From assembly GCF_932526225.1 (NCBI RefSeq), contig NC_064046.1:3720001-3784000 (forward strand): a stretch of DNA of 64,000 bases. The letters run 5' to 3'. The position numbers and the translations under genes are program-made. Below the pieces are notes generated by a model. That model had not been told where the DNA came from, searched no databases, and saw only the letters and a list, made by a program, of their open reading frames with translations. This document shows, in pieces, positions 55,416-64,000 of this stretch. The first letter of the stretch is position 1, and the number at the start of each line of letters is the position of its first letter. The DNA comes from Nematostella vectensis (Eukaryota; Cnidaria; Anthozoa; Actiniaria; Edwardsiidae).

Positions 55416-58146
55416 ACGCGCGTCCCAAACAATGGACCACAAATCTGCATAACCGGCGTTGATTGGCCAAAATTCGAGCAACTTCGTATTCGACGAGCTG
55501 CTTTCTGGCCTTACTTCAGCGGTGAGAAACACTTTCGGAGTAGACCCTAAAGAGGTTTCATTAGCGACAGGATCAAGATGTTTTTGCACAACTGCCGACA
55601 GGGTTTGGCAAAGGTTTCCCTCCGAGCGACCGCAAAACGAACAACTTGTTTTTTTTTTGTTGTTGTTATCTGGTTCCCACGCAAACTTGGATATAATTTC
55701 CAACTGGCTTTTTAGGAGCGGCGCACATTTCGAAGCAGGGAAAGCCGCCTAATCGATATTGTCTTTCCTACAACTGTCTTGAAACCGAGCTGTCAAAACA
55801 ACGAAATACCAAGAGCGCCGCCCGACATTCAGATCTACGCGCAATGTTTTGCCGCCAAAATTGAGGGATCGACGACTTTTGACAAGGGACACAGGAACCC
55901 CGCGCGCTCTGTCACGACGCCTGATTTTTGACTAAGTTCGTTTCTTATGTTCCTAGGGGGTTAATTTCTCTCGAAATTTCTTTCCTAAAGCAATCACCCA
56001 AACTAAATAAAACACCGTACCAGTTTTGCCAGCGTCAAGATTCCATATTAAAGGGCATCCATCGTTTGCATTCTAGGCAGGTTCCAATATTTTTTGGAAA
56101 ATAACTCGAGTGCGTGTTTATAAAGGATTTGACTTGGATTCAGGAATTTTCAAAACAAATTGAAGACTGCCGACCGTGGAGTGTTTTTACTTTCCTTGAC
56201 CAGCTGCCAGCCATATATGCACATCGTATAAACACAAGTGGTAAGAGATCCGATGGTTGCAATAGTTACTTTACCTTTCCTTCAGTGTTAAGTTTAAAAC
56301 CTTGCTACTTGTTGTTTGCCAGCTTGATCTCTGGGCTAAGCCGTCAACATTCTAACCCTCTGTTTATTCCCTAAATACTCAGGCTGACTAAAAAAAATTA
56401 AATAAATAAAATACTCAGAGCCCTTATTTTTTTTACTTAATTTATAGTACTGCAGTAATAGTTCTCTTTTGTTCCATTTCCTTTATCTTTTTCAATAATT
56501 TACAAATTCCCAGTTTGCCCATTCGCACGAGCATTAAATTCAACTGCCACTTGCCTGTCTGCCACTTGTTTCGGAAATTATTTTTATAAGCCTTAAGCTA
56601 GTAAGAGGCGGAAATTAAAAATTAGTCAAGCAGGACTCTTGCAATTTCGCAATTTCAGCAATGTTTGGGTGCGAAATAGGCCGACTAATAAATGGGGGGA
56701 AAGAGAGAAAATGTAACGAAACTGAAAATGCTTAAAGTAAACTCGGTCGTAAAATGAGCTGAGTAACATTCTATTTTTATTTTTTGCTTATTTAAACCGT
56801 GCACTATTTAATATTAACATATAAAGAGGCTCTTTATTAATTCTTTATAGCATTACTCGTTATAATAAAATTGATGTATAGCCGTTGCAAATATCTTGTC
56901 CTATGTCATTCTTAATTTTGGGGGGTAACATGCTTAGAAATCTAAGCACACTCGGGGGACTGTATTTTGATGTTTATTCCATAAACATCATACCATGCAC
57001 GCTCTCTACTGCATGATTACTTGAAATGCACTGAAAAAAAGGGGTTGCTTTTTACAATAATTTTACCGTAAATATAAGCCTGTTTTTATGATTTGGCGCT
57101 TTAATACCAGTAAGCATGTTAATCATGGTCTCTTGTAGTGTTTGGTATTTAAGAACTATTCCGCAACAATTGATGACTGATTATTTCATTTTATCGACAC
57201 TCTCCAAGACTATGAAATATTTTCAAGAGATTGGAGCCATTCGAGAATAGAGGAGTTGCTTTTGATTCTCCACACATAGCCCACATATAAACTGTATTGT
57301 GCTTGCTATACCCAGATAGATTTTTTTGTCTTATCATTGGGTAGCATGTAACTTATTCTGTTATCCTTCCGGTTCTTTATACCAGTTCCCCTAGTCTGTT
57401 CAATCCCGAAGAACGACCCTCATTTTACAACAGTTTTTAATGCATAGACTCACTGAGACGAGAGTATACAATCAAATACACAACTTTTAGCAGTTCATCT
57501 ACACAATTTTATTAGAAGGGCTGTTCGGCAGTAATAGCTGGCACACAATAAGTATAAATACAATCAACAAATAATCTAAAAAAATCTACTTCATCGACTA
57601 TTTCCTCGCTAAAAAAGCTGCATGTAAACACGTACTCTTATCGAATTTATTTCCAATTTGCTAAGTGCCTTCTATTAACACTTTCAACATTATTTCAAAA
57701 TATTTCAAAATATCACTTACAGTTTTTCTGTTACGTGGAAAAGTACTTAAATCCAGGCACTTGTGGCGAATCAAACGATAAGTTCTATGTTGTAAGCTTA
57801 TCGAACAGTCGTTTGAGTACATGAAGTCGCACATATTGGGTTTTGTTTCACTTCATGGTCTTCTATCACACTTTTTCGATCTTGTTTTAAACAGTGTTCC
57901 CCTAATTGATGTTCTGCGTCCTACGTAATAACATCATACTTTGTATCTGAGTTTGATATGCTGAAACCTCGGTGATTACAGCTCGCAGCAAGTTTACAAG
58001 GAGTAGTCTGAGTGTAACTCGAAGAGGCGCGCTCGCAATGAGAATAAATATTTGCATAAGGCGGGAACAAAACGGCATCTTGTTCATACAGTACGTCACA
58101 AAAGCGACCGCTGACAGCTTATGCGCTGACGAGCAAAACATCCAAG
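55416..58146. other. Intergenic, no supported gene
   Basis: Two overlapping frames (55410-55752) look moderately gene-like on both strands but have no motif or splice support. The rest is AT-rich without recognisable features until the promoter-like segment just before 58147. Confidence 0.4.
58085..58146 (+). promoter_or_regulatory. Possible promoter with CRE and YY1-like motif
   Basis: TACGTCAC (58090-58097) resembles a CRE half-site, and CCAAGATGGCGGC, a YY1-type motif that often overlaps start codons, covers the ATG at 58147. The surrounding sequence is GC-richer than its neighbourhood. Confidence 0.35.
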
Positions 58147-58205
58147 ATGGCGGCGAAACGTCGAATTTCTCGGAAACGAATCATAACCGCGCGAAAACAC
58201 CTACA
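58147..58205 (+). CDS. Possible first coding exon
   Basis: ATG within the YY1-like motif is followed by 19 codons (MAAKRRISRKRIITARKHL) and a donor GTAAGC at 58206. The product is strongly basic. The putative intron is then occupied by a retrotransposon fragment. No second exon identified, so this stays tentative. Confidence 0.33.
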
Positions 58206-58223
58206 GTAAGCGTATTTTTGTTT

Positions 58224-59105
58224 TTACATCTCAATATGAGTCCTGGTTGTATTTAGCTTGCAGTTCACCTTTAAATACTTTGTCAAGTTTTTACTGACTG
58301 TTCCGAGAGCGCCAACAACGATTGGGACAACACATGTCTTTATGTCCCATAATCGGGCAATTTCTCTTCTTATATCCTGGTATTTCAGGACTTTCTCCTT
58401 TTTCTTTTCGCCGACATTAGCATCTCCTGGCACAGCAATATCAATTACTATGCATTCACCTTCTTTTCTGTTCACTATTACGATGTCAGGTCTTCGGGCT
58501 TGGATTTCCCTATCTGTTTGGATGGTAACATCCCACAGTATTTTTAGGTCAGGTTTTTCGATGACTGGTAATAGGTCGTGTTCATACCATTTTTCTTTAA
58601 CCTCAAATCCATGTCCTTTCGCAATTGCCCAGTGCACAATTCTGGCCACGTCGTCGTGTCGGTGTTTATACTGGCTCTGTGCCATCTTGCTACATTCACA
58701 CAGTAAGTGATTCACCGTTTCATCTTTCAAGCCACACATTCTGCATAAGGGGGATATCTGTTGTTTTTCTATTTTCGCCTTTAATGCATTCGTTCTCAGC
58801 GCCTGGTCTTGAGCTGCTGTGATCAGTCCTTCTGTCTCTTTCTTCAAGTTTCCTTTTGTCATCCAGTCCCACGATGACTCATCCCTTATTTCTTCCGTCT
58901 GTCTAAGAAACTGACCATGTAATGGCTTAGTCTTCCAATCCTCTTAAGCTTTTCTTTTAAGACCCTAGCAGTCTGTTCTTCCTCTACACGAAGTATTCCT
59001 TAATTCCTCACCGCTAGAAGTAACGGTTCCTCGCTTTTGTGAACATAGTCTGCCAATCCCTTTTCTTCTAGATGTATACAATCTTCAACCCCTATCAGCC
59101 CGCAG
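58224..59105 (-). mobile_element. Non-LTR retrotransposon fragment with REL-type endonuclease
   Basis: The minus-strand frame from 58862 encodes a CCHC-type knuckle (CRMCGLKDETVNHLLCEC) followed by a restriction-enzyme-like endonuclease signature, RRPDIVIVN then a downstream Asp in VIDIAVPGD, and a C-terminal LWDIK..VVPIVVGALG segment. These are hallmarks of R2/R4/NeSL-type elements. Upstream, 58863-59105 continues in shifted frames (CGGCGLIGVEDCIHLEEKGL; then RIGRLSHYMV and SWDWMTKG), so it has at least two frameshifts or stops. The reverse transcriptase is missing. Clade not resolved. Confidence 0.8.
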
Positions 59106-59124
59106 CCTCCACATCGTATTTTTC

Positions 59125-59252
59125 ATCAGTGTTTACCCAAAAAAAATTTTATGTCAAAAAATATTATTGTAGAGAATTGTACATAGATTATTAGATTTTA
59201 TAATTATTGTTAATAAAGATTATTGTTGTTGTTGTTGTTATTATTATTATTA
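59125..59252 (+). mobile_element. 3' end of a non-LTR element
   Basis: AATAAAGATTATTG followed by GTT and ATT repeats is the same kind of tail as at 2450-2475. Only this 3' end is present, wedged against the REL-endonuclease fragment. Confidence 0.5.
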
Positions 59253-59280
59253 AAAAAATAAAAAAAAAAAACGAAAAAAA

Positions 59281-59350
59281 GGCTATCAGTGGGAATCGAA
59301 CCCGGGTCGCTGCGGTCCGAGACAAATATCCGCACCGCTAGAGAAAGGAC
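59281..59350 (-). other. tRNA-like sequence (pseudo-tRNA or SINE head)
   Basis: The minus strand contains a good B box, GGGTTCGATTCCC, preceded by CGACCC, and an A-box-like TCTAGCGGTGCGG, with a T-run after the 3' end that would stop RNA polymerase III. The 3' acceptor strand (TGATAGCC) has no complementary 5' strand, so it is not an intact tRNA. Confidence 0.5.
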
Positions 59351-59658
59351 TGAGACCAAGGGCGCTAGACCAAGGAAACAGAGGTTGTTTGGTAAATTGA
59401 TTTAGAAATGACAAACAACGAAACAACCCTCTGATTTGGTCGAATCGTGTCTTGTTTTGTGACGCGCTCTCCGTGTTTACGTAGATACCCGGTCAATTTA
59501 CGTTGCGTAATCCGAGCTACTACCCCGTGGCGCGCGAACAGTCCCCGACGCGATATACGAAACGTGCCCGACGATCGAGTGACCAATAACTCTTAAATGA
59601 TTTGCAAGCATTCACGAGTTAAAAAGTGATAAAAAGCAAAAACATTTATATCTCGTGA

Positions 59659-60432
59659 AAGAAACATTGTATAACAACCACACTTGGTAACTACACGCTA
59701 CACTACGAACCAAACACCACAAACAAACGCAAGAACCGCCAGCGCAACAACATCATCTGGTACAACCCACCTTTTAGCAAGAACACAAGCACCAACATCG
59801 GCCACAAATTCCTCTCACTCATAGACAAGCACTTCCCTAAAGACCACAAACTCAGAAAAATCTTCAACCGGAACACAATCAAAATCAGTTATAGCTGCAT
59901 GAGCAACACCAAGCAGATAATTGACAGCCACAACAAACGCATAATCGCCTCATCAATAACAACCGAAGACGCCCCCACCTCCCTCGCCACCGCCAATAAC
60001 AAAACATGCAACTGCAGACAAAAGAACGCGTGCCCCCTTGACGGAAACTGCCTCCAATCATCTGTTATCTACCAAGCCACTCTAACAAGAAAGGACAACA
60101 ACACCTCCGAAACCTACGTAGGACTGACCGAGAACGAATTCAAGACAAGATATAGAAACCACACCGCGTCATTCCGACACGCTAAACACAGAAACTCGAC
60201 CGAACTAAGCAAGTACATATGGAGCCTTAAAGACAACGACATAAAACACTTTATTTCATGGAAAATCCTGTCATCTCACTCCACCTACAACAGCTCTAGC
60301 AAAAGATGTAATCTCTGCCTCAAAGAAAAACTTATCATTATCCGCCAACCCAAGCTATCAACTTTAAACAAGCGTAACGAGCTAGTGTCTTCGTGCCGCC
60401 ACAGGAACAAAGCCTTGTTATGCAACAGCTGA
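59659..60432 (+). mobile_element. Penelope-like element, C-terminal ORF with GIY-YIG endonuclease
   Basis: Open for about 257 codons to a TGA at 60430-60432. It begins inside the ORF with RNNIIWYNPPFSKN, HKFLSLIDKHFP, HKLRKIFNRNTIK and SYSCM, the conserved link between reverse transcriptase and endonuclease in Penelope-like elements. The Cys cluster CNCRQKNACPLDGNC and GIY-YIG core (TYVGLTENEFKTRYRNH) follow, then SSKRCNLCLKEKL and a Cys-His end. The reverse transcriptase is absent, so this is 5'-truncated. Directly downstream lies a tandem dimer with hammerhead ribozymes, matching what is known for the terminal repeats of Penelope-like elements. Confidence 0.85.
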
Positions 60433-60538
60433 ACTATTCAATTTCATCATAACAGCCATTCAAATTTCACGCCCCATTTTCATGTTAATTTTATACATAA
60501 ATAGTATATAAGTGATGATGGTAATATATACTTAATAT

Positions 60539-60583
60539 ATCTCCTGATGAGTGGACAACACCACGAAACAGGCTTGTAGAGAT
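60539..60583 (+). ncRNA. Hammerhead ribozyme A1
   Basis: All core parts are present in order: stem I strand AUCUC (60539-60543), CUGAUGA (60544-60550), stem II GUGG and CCAC around ACAACA, GAAA (60565-60568), a minimal two-pair stem III (CA, loop GGCU, UG), cleavage triplet end UA (60577-60578), and GAGAU (60579-60583) completing stem I. This is the minimal type I hammerhead known from Penelope-like elements and retrozymes. Predicted cleavage after 60578. Confidence 0.85.
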
Positions 60584-60709
60584 GAAACGGTAGTTCGCGT
60601 GTTTTTTCATATATAAAATGATGGTTGAAGGCTTTCATAGAAAGTGCTCAATACTCGAAAGTAGAGCGGTGTTAGTGTTGGTTTGAGAAAAATACAAACT
60701 ACATAGGTT

Positions 60710-60750
60710 TCCCTACAGGTCTGTTTCGTGGTTGCCCACTCATCAGGGGA
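60710..60750 (-). ncRNA. Hammerhead ribozyme B1, opposite strand
   Basis: On the minus strand: stem I UCCC (60750-60747), CUGAUGA (60746-60740), stem II GUGG and CCAC with loop GCAA, GAAA (60727-60724), stem III CA and UG with loop GACC, UA (60715-60714) and GGGA (60713-60710) closing stem I. Differs from A1 in both loops and in stem I, yet keeps the whole core. Predicted cleavage after 60714 on the minus strand. Confidence 0.8.
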
Positions 60751-60908
60751 TATATATATCGTTTCTTCTATCAAAATATAACAATTGTTATGCAACAGCT
60801 GAACTATTAAATTTCATCATAACAGCCATTCAAATTTCACGCCCCATTTTCATGTTAATTTTATACATAAATAGTATATAAGTGATGATGGTAATATATA
60901 CTTAATAT

Positions 60909-60953
60909 ATCTCCTGATGAGTGGACAACACCACGAAACAGGCTTGTAGAGAT
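60909..60953 (+). ncRNA. Hammerhead ribozyme A2
   Basis: Identical to A1, 370 bp downstream. Cleavage at A1 and A2 in one transcript would release a 370-nt monomer. Confidence 0.85.
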
Positions 60954-61080
60954 GAAACGGTAGTTCGCGTGTTTTTTTCATATATAAAATGATGGTTGAA
61001 GGCTTTCATAGAAAGTGCTCAATACTCGAAAGTAGAGCGGTGTTAGTGTTGGTTTGAGAAAAATACAAACTACATAGGTT

Positions 61081-61121
61081 TCCCTACAGGTCTGTTTCGT
61101 GGTTGCCCACTCATCAGGGGA
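61081..61121 (-). ncRNA. Hammerhead ribozyme B2, opposite strand
   Basis: Identical to B1, 371 bp away. Minus-strand transcripts would release a 371-nt monomer. Confidence 0.8.
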
Positions 61122-61158
61122 TATATATATCGTTTCTTCTATCAAAATATAACAATGT

Positions 61159-62482
61159 TACATGAACCCGTTGTAACTTGCACGAAGTGTACCGATTTCT
61201 TTTCAATTTGTCTATTCAAATTTTGCTTTTGTGATTAACTCAATTTACTCAGCTTCGCTTTTATTCCCTAAAACTTTCTGCGTGATCTGTTTTGGAATCT
61301 GACAAATTTTAGAAGCAGTGCATTAAGCTTGAACATGACGTCACCTGAACCAATTCTTTATTCTGATTGGCTGAATCTTTGTTTTGGTCCTATAAAAAGC
61401 GACATTCTGGACTGAGTAGTGTTTGTCGATGTTAAGGATAGTGGAAAGGCTCGTCGACCGGCTCTCGTAGAATGCGCCGCGACGGGCGAATGTTTAACAA
61501 AATATTGCGAATAATATATCGTTTTAAAGCTGAATAAATGTAGAATACGACCATATATCTATATTTACTAATTTGTTAATACGGTATGAAGCGCGCCCCG
61601 AAAACTGACAAAACAAGTGGCGTTTACATATCGAGTAATAGGACTACAGGGTTACCACGTGAAACCGGCTCAAGAGCAGAATATCAATCAGCACAAACAA
61701 ACACCAAAAACGTGTCTGCGAATTTTGATTGGTTGTTTTGTTTGAAAGGAAATGTTTTTCAAAGTCGTACGACGTCCTGATACCCGATCTTCGTTACATA
61801 ACAATTTATAATTTGGCAAAAGAAAGGACTCTCGAAAATCGCAGACACGATATTAATCTCAAGTCATCGACTAAGACAACGCTTCAAACATGAACTCTCC
61901 ACGATAAATTGTGTTGTGCCAATAGCTTCTTAAAGCACGCAGAAGCCGCTAAAGCTAACTAAACATAAGAGGATTGAGACGCAATCTGTCCACGGGACAT
62001 CTTTCGATATTTGAGCGGTTCTTTTTCCCGCCTAAACAAAATAAGCCCCGATCCCTGCACCTGACACATGCCCGGGCGTGTCTCGGAGGGGCGGTAAGTT
62101 CAAAGAGAAAGAGAGCTGTCACCTCAGCAATCATGTCTCATACCAACATCACAACATTGGCCGTAACTAGGCAGGTTTTCGAACAATGGAATCGAGCGTT
62201 GTTTCACTCCCTTTCAATTTTATATAGAACCTAAATACGAAGTTAGGTTTGGAGAGCAATAGAGAGAGAGAGAGAGCTGAGAACTCTTCGTGCCGGCGTT
62301 GTAGTTTATCACAAATCGCAACCAGTTATAAGCCATGGCGAAGAAGAGAAATGCGTCAAAGAGAGAGAACAAATAAGAAAGCATGTAACCTCGCGAGTTA
62401 ATAAAGGAAGGCAAGCCAAAAGTTAAGTCCGAGTTAATAAAGGAAGCTAAAAGGCTAAACTGACTAAAAAAACAAACGTGGT
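61159..62482. other. Mostly non-coding, one promoter-like cluster
   Basis: Contains the promoter candidate at 61336-61400 and a short AG microsatellite (62256-62276). Short frames at 61586-61780 and 61974-62234 lack motif support. Confidence 0.4.
61336..61400 (+). promoter_or_regulatory. Promoter-like cluster: CRE, CCAAT boxes, TATA box
   Basis: TGACGTCA (61336-61343), CCAAT (61350), ATTGG (61366) and TATAAAAAG (61391-61399) occur within 65 bp in the order and spacing of an RNA polymerase II core promoter. A start site would be expected near 61420-61430. The gene it would serve is not recognised. Confidence 0.4.
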
Positions 62483-62704
62483 GCAGGCCCATACCCAGGA
62501 TTTTTCTTGGGAGGGTGCGAAATCTGAAAAAGTGGCTAATTTTCCCGGTGGTGGGGAGGGGGGGAGTGGGTTCTTTGATAAAAATCCACCACCAAAAATG
62601 ACCACTCCCGAAAAAACAAATAGGGATTTTTTTATGTCTTCGCAGTATGCTTTATAATTTTGTCTACAAATCGCACGCCCTGCACCCCACTGGGTACGGG
62701 CCTG
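62483..62704. mobile_element. MITE with CAGGCCCATACCCAG ends
   Basis: Left CAGGCCCATACCCAGGATTT; right, reverse-complemented, CAGGCCCGTACCCAG. The interior is G/C-tract-rich and non-coding. Same family at 63008-63159 and a solo end at about 37000-37033. Confidence 0.7.
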
Positions 62705-63007
62705 TGGTGGTGCAACTCCCCAAGTTATCGAAAAAGTTCGCGCTTCTTTGGATCCACGAGCGGATAGGCTATGCTAAATGGCAAAAATTGTGTTAGAAAT
62801 AATTCACTATCGTTAGATTACATTTTATCCTTAATACTATGCGTACCATGAATACGATGCTCGAGGGAGATGCTAAATTTGATGTTCCGAATTATTAGTT
62901 TGCTTTGTTTACATTTACATCCAAACTCTCTCCTAACTCAAACCAGGTCAAACTAAATGATATTTTAAGAACTTTCAATACGTCAGTGGTCCATTTTTGT
63001 CCAGATA

Positions 63008-63159
63008 CAGGCCCGTGGCCAGGATTTTTATTTATGCCTTTGCAGTATCTCCACGGGACGTTTATTGTCGGATTTGACTACATACCAAAGTGATCTTGCT
63101 TATGCTTTATGGTTTTGTCCACCTGCACCCCCCCCCCCCCCCCCCTGGGTACGGGCTTG
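63008..63159. mobile_element. MITE, second copy of the CAGGCCCGTACCCAG family
   Basis: Left CAGGCCCGTGGCCAGGATTT; right CCCTGGGTACGGGCTTG. A long C-homopolymer lies just inside the right end (about 63128-63146). Confidence 0.65.
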
Positions 63160-64000
63160 AGATATGATGGTTGATAGCCACGAAAGAGCAAAAAAAATTG
63201 CAAGTTTTCCCAAAATAAGGTCTGTTAACTTCGGTAAGCTAAAATTTTTGCATAGAGGGTTCCTTATGTCATGTTAACCAACATATCAAAAAGTGTTTTT
63301 CTCTAATGGATTCGTCTTCGAGATATGAGGTTTGAAGTGCAATTTTCAAATGTTCAAAGTATGAATTCTCCTCGTTTTTAGGGAGAAGTCGGGCTCTGAT
63401 CATAAATTAAACCAACTTTGCTCGCTAATATCTAAATTTCATATCTTATAAATTTCTTTAAAATTTGGAATTAAGCTTTTGTTCAGAGGAACTCCTTGTT
63501 TGCGGAACCTTGAGCTTATATATGAATAATTGGAAAATTTCATGGGCATTTGTTTTTGCTCTGTCGATAGCCACGGACCTCGGTTAGATTTCGCATTATG
63601 TTTTACCACGTTGAAGTTCGGAAAAGTCGATGGAGTCACAGTATAATAATAAATTCTTAAAGGAGTTATAGCTTGAGATGTACGCGAGAGTGAAGCGGAA
63701 CTTATAATAACGCTGTGTTTTGTTACCTCAGATTTGAAAACTCCCGGATATAACGAGCACCAAATTAGTTGTGGGGATTTGTGGCACCTTTCGTGTTATG
63801 TTTATATTCGACGGAAAACGAAGTTTCCTTGTAACTCGCGATTTTAGCAAATTACCATGTTTGATAAAAATTTCCATTTCCAACGGCTGATTTGTAAGGA
63901 ATCCAATGCGATTTTTTCGATTTTAATTTAGTAAATAAGGTATAAGACTGTTTTTTCTTCGGTTATTTTGAGATTTTAACTATGTGCCTTCCAATATTAA
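63160..64000. other. Intergenic, no gene seen
   Basis: AT-rich unique-looking sequence with short frames only. Confidence 0.45.

Larger units (their letters stand above)
60418..61158. repeat. 370-bp tandem dimer (pseudo-LTR or retrozyme-like unit)
   Basis: Two head-to-tail copies start at TGCAACAGCTGAACTATT (60421 and 60791); the second differs by one inserted T and minor end changes. Each copy contains the ORF end or 3' UTR, one hammerhead on the plus strand, a linker, and one hammerhead on the minus strand. The first copy overlaps the Penelope ORF stop. Confidence 0.92.

Noticed and set aside
55410..55752. Overlapping frames on both strands that look gene-like
   Set aside because: No splice sites, motifs or second exon; cannot decide between strands.
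59281..59350. Functional tRNA gene
   Set aside because: The 3' acceptor strand has no complementary 5' strand and the anticodon arm is not clear.

Overview
The window looks like a piece of an anthozoan cnidarian genome (stony coral or sea anemone). Evidence: spliced eukaryotic genes with GT-AG introns; a cluster of opsins with the retinal lysine but lineage-specific changes elsewhere; a P2X7-type C-terminal-domain gene and a THAP gene of the sort amplified in cnidarians; Penelope-like retroelement pieces, some with hammerhead ribozymes; and very many MITEs and minisatellites. Species is not determinable by eye. Most of the 64 kb is repeats, and long stretches hold no gene.

Layout. 1-947 (minus): a large coding exon, running off the window, of a probable signalling scaffold or receptor tail (PPPVPPRR and YEEI motifs). 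2-9.3 kb: retroelement remnants, a 0.9 kb tetranucleotide array, a snap-back Penelope fragment, hairpin and TIR elements. 10.0-18.1 kb (plus): a THAP-type gene whose second exon holds about 264 copies of a 27-bp (9-residue) repeat and ends in a zinc knuckle; the THAP core is frameshifted and two compensating indels lie in the repeat. 18.5-19.7 kb (minus): a P2X7-domain pseudogene. 20.6-34.5 kb (plus): a tandemly duplicated opsin locus with one orphan second exon, two complete two-exon opsins, and extra copies of flanking sequence. 34.5-38.2 kb: MITEs and a fold-back element. 38.4-46.0 kb (minus): a third, diverged opsin whose single intron is a 6.5 kb, about 87-unit, 75-bp satellite; each unit repeats the intron/exon-2 boundary, so the 3' splice site is present dozens of times. 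46.3-50.4 kb: a long-TIR DNA element with a decayed Cys-rich ORF and a 40-bp repeat expansion at one end. 52.6-55.4 kb: a ribozyme-element fragment and two unrecognised exons. 58.1-61.2 kb: a possible first exon and promoter, an REL-endonuclease non-LTR fragment, a tRNA-like sequence, and a Penelope-like ORF end followed by a 370-bp tandem dimer carrying hammerhead ribozymes on both strands. 61.3-64 kb: one promoter-like cluster and two MITEs.

How things fit together. The three opsins share an intron at the same position and phase (phase 2, in the Arg codon after TM5), so they are paralogues. They differ at the Schiff-base counterion site (Asp, Asn, Thr) and all have lost the E/DRY Arg. The splice junction of this same intron has been amplified in two different ways: donor-side copies in opsins 1 and 2, acceptor-side satellite in opsin 3. 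The Penelope-like pieces and the hammerhead dimer form a second theme: an autonomous-type ORF end joined to a retrozyme-like tandem unit, with a related fragment at 52.7 kb whose end lies 3 nt from a ribozyme cleavage site.
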